NCBI RefSeq assembly: GCF_000203795.2
Contig: NW_006281113.1
Coordinates: 352,780 to 400,832 of the forward strand
Direction: 5' to 3'
Length of the DNA: 48,053 nucleotides
Source of the DNA: Batrachochytrium dendrobatidis JAM81
Lineage: Eukaryota; Chytridiomycota; Chytridiomycetes; Rhizophydiales
The translations under genes were made by a program, and so were the position numbers. Below are positions 35,701 to 46,415 of this stretch, piece by piece (positions within the stretch are counted from its first letter, which is position 1; each line of letters begins with the position of its first letter). The notes below the pieces were generated by a model that made no database searches, was not told where the DNA came from, and worked only from the letters and a program-made list of their open reading frames with translations.

Positions 35701-36055
35701 AGTGTCCAAGATATTCCAAGCTCAAATGACGATCCTAAATTAATAATAATAAAATTAGACTATTAGATTCAAACAAGAGTGTTGTATCTGTGCTTGAATA
35801 GTGATGTTTAACTGCCATGAATCAATATCGATCATTTGTAAAAATCAGCTTGTTTTTAATAAACTGTAAACCAACTTGCACTACACGAATGATAGTGTCG
35901 TGCCTGCAAGTGTAGACTGACTGCCAGATGACAGTATACTATTAGTCTATTAACACTAACCAAATAATCATTACCATTACCAATACAAACTGTTTACATT
36001 TTTACAATATACTTTCATTTAATAAATTGTAAAAGCCATTACTAAACTTGAGCAT
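35701..36055. other. Convergent intergenic region
   Basis: 3' flanks of the secreted gene and the M36 fragment. Several AATAAA-like words on both strands, nothing else recognised. Confidence 0.5.
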
Positions 36056-36770
36056 TTAGTCTTGGTCACAGCTTTTTCCAACATAGATGCAGCAAATGTC
36101 CATGCGAGTGCATCCAGAAGTAGGTTTAGGACCACGAGTAGTGGTCAAAGGTGGAGGTGAACCGCTACCACATTCCGCTGGAACAGAGAAATCGTTTGTG
36201 TAATCTGCTGCATTTACTCCCAGACCACGTTTGGCGAATCCCTTCCAAATCTCGCACTTGTTGGCCCCATTATAATAGGCTGCATCGGACGCAATAATGG
36301 CATCACGAGCATTGACCAAGCTAGGACTGCATGGCTGATGCATCAATCCACCCATCACATTCTGCATAGCAACAATGTTGCCAGCCTTGCCCTTGGCATC
36401 GTAGAGATTGGTAGAAAATCCACTCTTGGTGACCAAGTTCCAGTAAACTTCCCAAAGCATGGCTGCCCACACCTCACCAGCCTCGTGCAGCTCTGTGCGG
36501 GTTTTAAGGTCGCCATATGTCAAAGGGTTGATTTTCATGTCCGTAGTGTAAGGATGCGAGCGAATACCTTCGGGTTTATTAATAACATACGCTCCAAGGA
36601 TAACTGGCGTATCGGCTTTGTCGGATTCTTTGGCAGTCACGATCATGGCAAATATGTCGGACCAACCTTCGCTCATACCTCTAGTTTCATGGCCCGACAT
36701 GCACAAAGGCGCCAAAGATCCACCTGTCAAACGAGTCGAAACACCATGACCATATTCGTGCAAAGGAACT
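36056..36770 (-). pseudogene. M36 (fungalysin-type) metalloprotease, 5'-truncated
   Basis: About 235 codons of the C-terminal half of an M36 protease. The zinc-binding HEYGH is at the very start of the preserved frame, followed by STRLTGG and GMSEGWSDIFAMI, which gives the third zinc ligand (Glu). The rest of the catalytic lobe follows (GEVWAAMLWEVYWNL, LMHQPCSPSLVNARDAIIASD, WKGFAKRGLGVNA). A Pro/Thr linker and a Cys-rich tail end the protein. No ATG lies in frame: a TGA comes 7 codons before HEYGH, and DNA beyond it is AT-rich intergenic sequence followed by segment B. The prodomain, signal peptide and N-terminal catalytic part are absent. M36 proteases are secreted and expanded in Batrachochytrium. 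This copy is probably a broken gene, unless a distant upstream exon was missed. Confidence 0.8.
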
Positions 36771-37782
36771 TGATTGAATCAATCATGTCAATCATGACAG
36801 TGATTGTTGATTATATTGACTGATTGTGTACAATTGATTGATACAAATGATATGGATGCATCATTCAGTGTTGTTGAATCAAATCATTGCTTGATTCTGT
36901 CAATGTGATCAAATGGATTACTACAAAACTGTACATGCTCAAGTTGAATCAAGTATTGAATCGAGTATTGGATTGATATTTACACACAACCACAATTGCA
37001 ATCAGCACAGTCTGAATATTAGACATTTGAACATCACATATCGAGTCGTGGATAAATGCGAGTTGGCATATTGGACTGTTTTTGTAGTTTATTAATGATT
37101 TGATTCACGACTATTGAATTCAAGGCTCAATATGGATTACAACTGGATTGTCGTTGTTTCCATGTGGGATGACAAATCTGTCAATGTGTGGAGTGATTGC
37201 TAGTCCATTGATCAGTAATTGTTCAAATCAGTTGTATTCGAGTCGAGTTGTCAATCAGGATACCGTAACCTGACATCCAAACGATTATTCAAACGATTGT
37301 CCAAACCATCAATGATTGTCAGAATAAGCTTTACGACTCGACTGCAATGACCACCACAATCATGGTCAGGTTAGTATGTTGATCCGTTTACAAAGTTCCA
37401 ATACTGCAACAGATTCAACATACTCTTGAAAGTGCTACACACCACATGGATCCAGCAAACCCACTGATGAATTGAACCAATCAATTGACCAATGACATGA
37501 CTCGATATTGGACATCGAGTTGCACACAGTGGGTAAAAAGTCACCGACATGTTCAGATAGTCAAACCTTGACTACAGGTTGATATCATCACCCAACACAC
37601 CAAATACAACACACAATCTGGACGACTACTGGATCATATTGTGGATATCAATCGACGGAGTTACTGGTTCCAAACAACCATGTACAATCATGTACAGTCA
37701 TTACAGGACAATATGATACATTTCTGAATAGCATGTTGTAATCAACACGAGTGGAATTGTGCAATACAATTGCAATGGTTTG
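36771..37782. other. Intergenic, gene-poor
   Basis: AT-rich, with dense TGATTG/CAATCA words. No trace of the missing M36 upstream coding sequence was seen here. Confidence 0.5.
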
Positions 37783-39187
37783 TAATAGTTTGATATGAAC
37801 ATGATGACTCGGACTCTATTCAGTCGGATCAACTCGACTACAATTGGTCGTGTATATTATGATTGACACGAACAATTGTAGTTGAACTCGAATACAGATT
37901 GACTGTTGAATCACAATGCGTGGTATCAGCAACATGATGTGCTATATAGTGGAATGTATATGCTAACCTGACATGTGTCATGTAGTGTGTATTCGATCAA
38001 TATGGGTATTAGCAATCAACAAGTCATACGATGTTTGTGTTCGAGTGATGGAATGAAATACAATGGAATGAGTGCACCAATCCAGAATACGAGTCAACCA
38101 TGACATATGATCATGATGTGTGGGTTATTATATACCTGACACTAATATCCATGCACATGAGTCTTGGTGTCCTTGCCACATTTAATTACGTTGGGTTCTG
38201 TATAACACTATATGTGAAACTATTCTGAATGTTGAATAAACGACCCAAAAATCAGATTCAACGCTGACAAATGACCTGCAATCCAAACAATACAACCCAC
38301 GTTTATAAATATTGCAAAATCGATGTAGCAAGTTGCAGAAACGCCATACAGATTGATAGTCAACATGAAATATCTGGCTTTTCGTTGCGGTGATGCAATC
38401 AATGATATTGATCAACTCGATGCACTTCAGGGTTTACCAAATCAATAGCATATATTGATGTGCTTGATGTGTTTGATGTACTCGAAGCCGTCAATAATCC
38501 AGACCTGTATGACTGTTGATCGGCCATACAAGTTGTAGCAATGAACAAGCTTGACATTTTCAAAACATGATTTTGATGACTAGACAACGTATCACATGAC
38601 TTGTATATTCAACCACATGTTCGATTACATGTTTGGCTACATGTTTGATTACAGACAGTTTGTGGAATGAACTGCAGATCATTGAGCTACACTGCATGGT
38701 CCACTATGCATTCGATCCACACGTCCAATACAACTATTACAATGCTAACAACTATCCGAACCAATTCAGTACAATATGTTACAACTAAACGGATTCTATT
38801 GACACATCAACAGTCATACATACCGATTGCCGGATATGCTCGTGTTGGTTGGTGTGCATTGGTACAAGTTGTCAAAGTCTGCCAACAAATCACTATATCT
38901 GTACGGATTGTGTGACATGACATATGTTTAAGCAGAGGCTGCACGGATCATTGTCATTTGGATTGCATTACACAGACAAGCATGTGCTGCACATGTATTG
39001 CTTATCTGAATGGGTTACAATTGAATGTGTTGCATTTCATGACACTCGATTGAAATGTCATGATTGGATATTTTTCCAAATAGTAAAATGGTATCTTGTA
39101 AAACTGTTGAAATGCATTGACTATGAGATTAAATAATCAATTGGATGATATGATCGAATACCGCTGGTAATTTGATTGATGATGTTC
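37783..39187 (-). repeat. Duplicated segment B, right copy (inverted relative to 5100-6498)
   Basis: Near-identical reverse complement of 5100-6498. Similarity ends near 37783 (word GTTCATATCAAACTATTACA) and near 39187 (ATCAATCAAATTACCAGCGG). Confidence 0.9.
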
Positions 39188-39294
39188 ACATAATCAATGC
39201 ATTTCGACATACTCCACTGCATTTACTGGGCCATGACAACTGATACAATCACCAACCATTGCATGATTTCAGTTGTCAATCAAGTCGATATTAT

Positions 39295-39502
39295 GATATT
39301 GTTCAATGTCAAATATACAATCGACAAGACAAGACACACAGTTCAAACTGATCCAATATTGTATCATTTTGATTGACAATATCACTGCAAACGGTTGATA
39401 ACAGGTCAATCGCCAATGTAGATACTTGTTGATCGGACTCATAACCATATCAACCATGGGCTCAACGCTGCAGTTATACTCATGATTGAACAACTCTGTC
39501 AA
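39295..39502 (-). pseudogene. Displaced fragment of the DUF4246 gene's 5' region
   Basis: Aligns with 8580-8813 in the same orientation. In one frame it reads YESDQQVSTLAIDLLSTVC, close to the QQVLTLATGLLSTVC stretch there, and later CLVDCIFDIE against FVDCILDIG. Small indels, including a 13-base difference, change the frame. Nothing of the rest of the gene is here. Confidence 0.65.
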
Positions 39503-39529
39503 TGCAGTTGTTGCATAAAATATTCAATA

Positions 39530-40000
39530 GTTTGGTTTGGAGTCGCTGTTGACCAACCATCAAGAGTGTAACAGTTGATGATCTTTCCAAGTTGAAGCAA
39601 CATAGTCTTGTAACTTGACTGGTTCGTCTAAATTGGCAGTATTATTTATTGCGTATACAATGCCATTTACGATTATAAATGTACATTTGTGATCTTCCAA
39701 TACCTGTTGACTATTGATTAAGTTGTTGATTTGGTTGTATTTGCTTTTTGAACTAGGTTGTGAGTTGAGTTGTTGAAATTTGACTTTTAATTTGCAGATT
39801 CAGTTTTTGATTATTGAATTGGTATTGGCTATTTTTGGATTCAACAACTTCAAATGTTTTTCGTTCACCGTTAATTCCAATGATTTGGCATCACCAAAGT
39901 AAGGGATGCTACTTTGCTTAGAGCATTATTAAGCTTTTTTCTTGTATAATGCAAGAGTGTTCATTATGGGAGTGTTTGATCACCGGACCAATTGCAATAG
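39530..40000 (-). pseudogene. Degenerate copy of the 40987-41561 gene
   Basis: Shares with it, in the same order, NALSKVA / YFGDAKSLELTVNEKHLKLL (against NTLSKVV / YFGEEEPLALDVDDKHLKIA) and GIVYAINNTANLDEP...STWKDHQLLHS (against GIVYAAKINGTLEQ...SSWKKPDLLHS). Stops and frame changes interrupt it. It shows that the unknown gene was duplicated in tandem, then lost here. Confidence 0.6.
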
Positions 40001-40161
40001 TTTTGATGTACTTTGATTATATAGTTGAATATGCAGTTAAGTAGTAAGGGTAAAGCACCGAAGAATACCGTTTTTGGTTTCCAGCCGGAATTCCCGCTAA
40101 ATGTATAATAGGAGCTATGAAGTCGGATTAAGAAATATTAAAATCTATAGTAGATGTATAA

Positions 40162-40990
40162 AATGAGCGAAAACAAGGAAATTATCATCCAACATACAAT
40201 TCACATCGACGACCTACGATGTATCATCTGTTTTGAATTCATACACCCTCCTTTTTACCAATATAATGGTGCGCTGCATTTTGTTTGCCCTGTGTTCAAC
40301 GAAATTTAAGTCTGAGAGCTGTCCATCCTGTAGAGACAACAGCCTGTTTAAAAACATACTCTTGGAAAGAGACTTACGTGAATATCTAACAGAATGTCTT
40401 CATTCTCTATGTGCAAATTCTGTGTTTGAATGGAACTTGGAGAATCACGTAGCGACTTGCATTTACGGCATAGCAAAATGCTACTTTTGTGAAGAAATGG
40501 TGAAACCCGAAGATTTTAAAAGCCATATCATTACAAAATGCGAGCTATTGGAGTGGGCCGAAAAGAACAACCGAGAAACAAAAGGTTCGCTGGCACTGTT
40601 GTCACACTTGCGTGGAATTCTAACAGAGTCAAAATTATCAATACACATAAACTACAATCCAATTTTGTGGTTATTCTGAATGAAATGATATTACTAGGGA
40701 AAAGGTATGAGGATAAATGTACAATGGTCGTGCTCTTTCCAAACTCAATGCGAGTTGATGCATACTCCAAGTATCCATCAAATAAAGTCTTTGAACTTCA
40801 ATCGATTCTAACGATCAACTCATTCAGGACGTGTAAAGAGTTACCGGCATTAGAAGATCTGGCAGCCATCCAACAAAATGTACGAAAGACTGAATTTGTA
40901 CAAAGTTCATTTGATCGTGAGGATGAAGATTCAAAGTCGTATGTTAGTGACGATGAATTTTTTGGTGGGCTTGTTCAGCATCCTTTTTAA
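40162..40990 (+). pseudogene. SIAH/Sina-like RING and zinc-finger protein, frame broken twice
   Basis: The first frame starts MSENKEIIIQHTIHIDDLRC and carries the first RING cysteines (CIIC) and the HFVC element. It stops at a TAA near 40308. A second frame gives CPSCR and the Sina-type zinc fingers (ENHVATCIYGIAKCYFCEEM and FKSHIITKCELLEW). A third frame (about 40580-40990) gives an acidic C-terminus ending GGLVQHPF. Each change behaves as a one-base loss. SIAH-type proteins are E3 ubiquitin ligases. No introns are visible, unlike the host genes nearby. It is either a decayed gene or a region with sequencing indels. It ends four bases into the convergent minus-strand gene. Confidence 0.65.
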
Positions 40991-41561
40991 AAATGTATTT
41001 CTTTTTCTATGGATTCCTTGGTCAACACGTCCAACCATTTTGTTTGGAGTCGCTTTTGTTCAAGCATCAAGGAATGCAGTAGGTCTGGCTTTTTCCAACT
41101 CGATTTGATAAACTCTTCTAATGTGTCTTCGGTTTGTTCTAATGTGCCATTGATTTTCGCAGCATACACAATTCCATTGCGCGCTGTGTATAAATACTTG
41201 TCGTCTGAATAGTATTTTTCATCTCCAAGGTAGTACTTGATTTGTTCGTATCTGGATGACAACTTCACGTGTTTATTTAGTTGTTCTACTTTATCCTCTA
41301 ATTCAGCTATACGTTTTTCATCAAAACAGAAGGATTAAACCGTTTGGGATTAGCAATTTTCAGATGTTTGTCATCGACATCCAATGCAAGAGGTTCTTCT
41401 TCGCCGAAATATGGAGCTACTACTTTGGAAAGAGTGTTATTTGTTGAAAGTTTCTCTTCGATAATATACTTGTGTTTATTCGCAGGGTCAAGGATAATTT
41501 GATTGATAGGAATGCTTCGGATATGCTTGGAACGCAGACAGCAACTTGGAATCACTAACAT
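40987..41561 (-). pseudogene. Unknown intronless gene with coiled coil, one frame break
   Basis: Starts at the ATG at 41561 (MLVIPSCCLRSKHIRSIPIN). It runs to NPKRFNPSVL, then near 41315 the frame changes, again as a one-base loss. The second frame begins FDEKRIAELEDKVEQLNKH, a short coiled coil, and continues to the end with KYYLGDEKYYSDDKYLYTAR and a C-terminal basic helix. Total about 190 residues. Family not recognised. A degenerate tandem copy is at 39530-40000. Confidence 0.55.
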
Positions 41562-41603
41562 TGATGTTTTATATTCAACGCAAAGAAAATAAATTTTTGG
41601 AAG

Positions 41604-41855
41604 TCAACGAAATATTCTTTGAAATGAAACCCAAATCTTTCTGTTATTAATCAACTTTACAATGTAAATTCTTCTATTCTGGCCCATTCTAATAGTTCCG
41701 ACAGGAACCTCTTTTGGGTCTGTAACAGGACCATAATCAATCATCATATTTAACAGAAAGGATTCAATCGTATTGGTTTGAGATACACAAACAAAATAAG
41801 TTTCGTTTAATTCGTTTGAAACGAAAAAATAAACTTTTATTTTCTTGAAGTACAT
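41604..41855 (-). CDS. Small unknown intronless gene, 83 aa
   Basis: ATG at 41855 (MYFKKIKVYFFVSNELNETY). Intact to a stop at 41604, 42 bases before the next minus-strand start, so it could share a transcript with it. Mixed beta-like composition, with TIRMGQNRRIYIVKLINNRK near the end. Not recognised. Confidence 0.5.
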   Translation of the reverse strand: MYFKKIKVYFFVSNELNETYFVCVSQTNTIESFLLNMMIDYGPVTDPKEVPVGTIRMGQNRRIYIVKLINNRKIWVSFQRIFR

Positions 41856-41869
41856 CAAATTTGTTGAAA

Positions 41870-42262
41870 ATGAATAACCAATTGGACGAAAATACAAACA
41901 ATGTGGGTCTCTACAAGGTCAACTATTTAATGATAAATGAAGAAAGGTCGATGGATATGCTGTTATCTACCGGAAGGAAGAGACGAAATGATATTAAAGT
42001 AATGATAGCCTTATTGATGGGAATAAGATGAGCAGAGATCAAGCAAGTGAAACTACGATTTAGAAAGCGAATAACATGCTTCAGTAGTGGAGTCGAAGGA
42101 ACAATAGCATATTTACAATTAATAGAGTTTCAAAAGAAGGAAATGAAACGGTTATATTCTCGGTACCATATTAAGAAATGTCCATTTAAACCACAATCAA
42201 AAACTATCAAATGGAGTAGGCATTTGTACTTTGGGTTGATGAATTACGACAAAACATACTAA
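41870..42262 (+). pseudogene. Small unknown gene, 131 codons with one in-frame stop
   Basis: The frame starts at an ATG at 41870 (MNNQLDENTNNVGLYKVNYL), only 14 bases from the divergent start at 41855. It meets a TGA near 42029, then continues in the same frame (AEIKQVKLRFRKRITCFSSG... to LYFGLMNYDKTY). The protein would be basic. A nonsense mutation is the simplest explanation; the downstream ATG at 42047 could also be a separate start. Not recognised. Confidence 0.45.
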
Positions 42263-42269
42263 CAAATCA

Positions 42270-42830
42270 CCACAATCCAAAACAGAGGTATTGGTTTGAT
42301 ATTGAATTTGGATCCATTTTACGTAATGTTGAAACTGATGAACCAATTCTGGGTTACCCATCTGTAAATACTTCATTTTTTAATATCAATGAGCACCTAT
42401 TGGTTAACATATCAATTGATGATACTTTTAAACAACTTGCTGGGATGATATCATGGAACAATTGGCGCGACCAAATTCAAGGTGGATCATTGAATCAATA
42501 TATGAACATGTCTTAATACCGACTTTTTCAGAACAAATGCATATATGTTCATCAATAAAGTTGTCTGATTTCATCATAAACAACAAAAGTATTGTCATTC
42601 CAAAGCTTAATCAACAATACGTGTATTTGGTATTGTATTGCATGTCATACACATCAATGATTACGATTAGATCGAGTATCCACAAAGCTAAAGTTATATA
42701 TAGTTCATCAAGACTTGAATCAAGTATGAGTTTTATTTCAACAAAACACTGTCCAAATAAAGTCTGTCAGTCCACGCTGGTTCCAAGTGTACTGATTGGC
42801 AACGTTACAAATATTTCTGTTTTATTATGA
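42270..42830 (+). pseudogene. Decayed coding region, unknown
   Basis: Two neighbouring open stretches: one about 42285-42512 (FDIEFGSILRNVETDEPILG ... MISWNNWRDQIQGG), the next reaching 42830 (LSDFIINNKSIVIPKLNQQY). Their composition is protein-like, but stops and frame changes separate them and no ATG or intron model joins them. Not identified. Confidence 0.4.
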
Positions 42831-42969
42831 TTTTATGGATTGTTACATTGACTGGCATGACTTTCAGTACTGTGTAATGGATACAAATTTGACACATTTT
42901 GCTATCTCGGGACATTATTTGAAGCAAATAGTAAAACTACATCTATTTGATTAATTCAAACTGACAATA

Positions 42970-43580
42970 CTCGACACATTGTGTGATGGCAGAACACCTG
43001 GTTTGTTCAAACCAGTGTACAAAAGTGATTATATCATACCACTGGCAAGTAAAATGTACTACTGTAATGCAAACAGGTTTAGTTTAAACCGAATCAACAA
43101 GAAACACAATGCCAAACCAAACCAAAACTATCTGGATGTATTAAACAGAAAGGTTACACAATAGTGTCAATAATGCATTCAGAGTCAAGAACAATCAAAT
43201 GAATACGTACTCGTTAACCAAGATGGGATCAAGTTGTTTAATGACAAACGATCCAAAGTGTGGTTTGACTTTAGCACGGAAACTATATCTGAAACTCGGC
43301 AAACAAGCTACAATGTCACAATCGAAGCTTTTCTTGAACAGCGACAGGTCTATCAACTTTATAAACAATCACGTCAAATACCAGCATATAGTCTCATCAC
43401 TGTGTATTTTGCTAACGATCAACAGCCAATGGCAAATTGATTTGGTCGACCTTTCTAAATATTCAACATGCAGTGCTGCATACAAATATTTGTGTGGAAT
43501 TGATGTGTTTAGTAGGGTATCTAATACTACAGATGCAATCGGATTGATACTTGATGTTCAATAGCATATTGTTATTCAAT
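42970..43580 (+). pseudogene. Decayed coding region, unknown
   Basis: Contains GLFKPVYKSDYIIPLASKMY near 43000 and, in another frame, a stretch from about 43185 to 43440 (EYVLVNQDGIKLFNDKRSKV ... SLITVYFANDQQ) with a strong protein-like pattern. No family recognised. Probably remains of a gene. Confidence 0.35.
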
Positions 43581-43964
43581 TGACAGCAATCGAGTCTGCT
43601 AGCCATAGATTTCAAGTCTGTCACAAGCAAAAGGTGTTTGTCATGTCACTGTCACTGTTGGAAATCACAACATACAATGTTTGATTGAAGGATTCAACAC
43701 ACCATTACAAAGCATCATTGCCTTTTATCAAGAATATACTAAAACTAACCAATACGTTAATGTCTTGCAATATATTGTGTTTGACTACAATCACATCCAT
43801 CATTGTGCAGTTGGTGATATTGCTGAATCAAGATATGAAAGTGATCCATCAAGTGGTTCAATTAAAACAAACACTGCAAACCATTCAATCAATGTTGGAA
43901 ATTGTGTTGGAATACTGAATGTACAAAACTTTGAGTAAAATACAAGTCAATATACAGTAATGCT

Positions 43965-44522
43965 GTGTATACTATGTATACTGTGGTTAGTGGAAATGAT
44001 TACTCGTATCCAATTTCAGATGATGATCAAATAATTCAGACTTGCAAGTATTATGAATTTGAACACATCCAAATTGCTGAAACGTTTGTTACTGAATCCA
44101 GAAACCCAGATCCAACAATGACAAATAAGCAGTGTCAAAACAGAAATCAATTGGATGCATTATCAACAATTAGTGAACATGAAAACAACAAAACATATGA
44201 CATACGACAGGACATTTCAAACAACTTGTTTTCTAGAGCAACTATAAATGCCATTCATTGACTCGATCAAAAACTACAACAGTTACTTGCAATGCATCAA
44301 AATTTGGCATCCAAATTTGACATCCATATCCAGTTCAACAACAGGAAGCGTCAAACAAGTGGTATCATGATTACTATTCACAACAACAAGCAAATTGGAC
44401 AACAGCGCTGTCGCAACTATTATGCTTCAAACTCGGAATCAGAAACGATGCAACTGAAAAAAGTACACAACGTCGATGAGTATAGTTTATTGAATCATTC
44501 AACACCAATATCGTGTACTTGA
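43965..44522 (+). pseudogene. Decayed frame of about 186 codons, one stop
   Basis: One frame runs from 43965 to 44522, interrupted once by a TGA near 44259. It is rich in Asn/Gln and acidic residues at first (YSYPISDDDQIIQTCKYYEF), then helical (LQQLLAMHQNLASKFDIHIQ). Not recognised. Confidence 0.35.
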
Positions 44523-45056
44523 AAATCAATGACATCAATTCCACCATCTACCAGAAACATGTTTGTTGCGGTGTGTTATTTGATGTGAATTTTGCACCAG
44601 TATGTTCATGTCTGATACAATTCATGGCTGTTATTGGACTTTGTACGACTGAACCATTGTTCAAATGTGATGATGTTTATGCCACTGTTGTAAATCGAAT
44701 GGGTGCATATTGAAATACACGATATTGTTGTAATAGATTGTAGTATGTCTTGTATGCAAAGTACGACAATCTCTCGAGTTTGAATTCATTGTAAATATAC
44801 ACCAGACATTCATCAAACTGAACCTTTTAGTATTTTTGCTTGCTTGAAATAGCTCCAGCAAACAAACAAGCGTTTATGCAATGCACATTGTGTATGCTAC
44901 ACCAACAACATCATTGATGGTCAATACACACAAGTATTGTTGATGTACACTTTGAGTTCCAAGACTGTATTTTTTGTAGCGGGAAAGTCGTTGGAAAGCT
45001 GCACATTGAGTTGAACTGTTTTAAGTTCCACTTTAAACATCTGATCAGCAATCAGT

Positions 45057-45742
45057 TCATACTTTTGACAAGCTCATGTATGAATGATGGTTTATCAGTG
45101 TTTTTATCAAGACACGGTAAATTGGTTCATGATCAATGGTTTGAGTTGGTTTCAATGTTACTGCATTCATGACATTGAGTGCATCTGAAACAGCAACATC
45201 ATCACTTGATTCGAGTTTCAAACGATAATTATTGACTGTGTTGGTCAAACTGCAGATTCACTGCTATTGTATTCAGACTCTGTAGCAAGACTTTCTGTGT
45301 GATGAAACAGCATCTGAAACTGCACCAATCGTTTGATTTCCAATAATATGAGCATCGTCCATAATAATATCATCAGCGGTTTGTGGTTCAGCATTTACCA
45401 TTATACGAATCCAGTGAATATGTTGATTGTAGGTTTGTAAACAGAGGCTACAAGCCAGCAGTGACATCGTTTGCAGACTTTTGATTTTGAAAGCATTGAT
45501 AATTTCTGGTATGTTACTATCATACAGCAAGGCACATTGCAGTTGCTCAATTTGTCGACTTTTATTGGCAACCTATTATGTACCAGCCACAAATCTGATA
45601 TTGCAGACTTGTAGATGCTTAAAAATGGGGTTTTCAAATTGACTTTTGGATTTGAGGATCGTGAACATATGATGGCATATTGATGATTGTCATTGTTGTC
45701 AAGTGTGTTACAGTTGATTGAAGATGTGATGGAATGAATCAA
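45057..45742 (-). pseudogene. Decayed minus-strand coding region, unknown
   Basis: Overlapping minus-strand frames hold protein-like stretches: LYDSNIPEIINAFKIKSLQT near 45525, then MVNAEPQTADDIIMDDAHII, and a segment near 45240 (LKLESSDDVAVSDALNVMNA). They do not join without frame changes. Not identified. Confidence 0.3.
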
Positions 45743-45810
45743 TATTCGATTGTGTTGTTTATTAACAAGAAAGTGAGTGTGTTTATAAAATAGGAGACAA
45801 GAAAGTCATG
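45648..45810 (+). repeat. Direct repeat D, first copy (second at 46250-46415)
   Basis: Shared sequence includes GATCGTGAACATATGA-GGCATATTG, then TTTATTAACAAG and TTATAAA-T-GGAGA. About 160 bases, moderately diverged. Both copies contain a TATAAA-like word, so they could be duplicated promoter regions. Confidence 0.6.
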
Positions 45811-45865
45811 TGAATTCCAGTTCAAACGTCATTGTTGATGGTTTTTGATTGTTAAACTATTCAGA

Positions 45866-45955
45866 AATGTCTCACATTCACACACTACTAATGTCTCACA
45901 CAATGCAAGTCAACACTCTCACACTAGTAATGTCTCACATTAATGAGACATTAAT
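45866..45955. repeat. Cluster of AATGTCTCACA words with a palindrome
   Basis: The word AATGTCTCACA occurs three times at about 45866, 45891 and 45929. The last is followed by its partial reverse complement (AATGAGACATTA), forming a small imperfect inverted repeat. Could be a binding-site cluster; no gene is clearly associated. Confidence 0.5.
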
Positions 45956-46249
45956 TCTGGTGTAAATTTGACTAATTTCCAAATATTTAAATCGTGTGAA
46001 TTGTCTTGAATTTCGCTGTTTAGAAAGTTGCTCAAGCCATTATACAACAATCAATACCATTAAAAATGGACATTTATGCATTTAATGTTGTTGCAACTCG
46101 ACATATTACAAGTCTTGATAGTATGTTATATATCCCAACGACACTTGATCGGTCAGTAATTTGTGGCAAATAATGAATTAGAGTGGTGGTTTGCTTTGTT
46201 TACAGATTGTTTGGCACTCGATTATTTAGTGTAGTGTGTTTAATATTGG

Positions 46250-46415
46250 AGATCGTGAACATATGACGGCATATTGGTGTTTATCGTAGTCTGGAAATAG
46301 ATCACAGTCAATCAAAGAGCTTGAAGAAATAAGCCAATAAACTAATCGAGTCGTTTTATTAACAAGGAGGAAAAGTGTATTTATAAAGTGGGAGAGTACA
46401 CAAGAAAGCTATGTG
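46250..46415 (+). repeat. Direct repeat D, second copy
   Basis: See the first copy at 45648-45810. Same orientation, about 600 bases apart. Confidence 0.6.

Noticed and set aside
40290..40325. Programmed -1 frameshift in the SIAH-like gene
   Set aside because: There is an AAATTTA run, but it is not in the register needed for slippage, and a second break occurs downstream. Decay or sequencing error is simpler.
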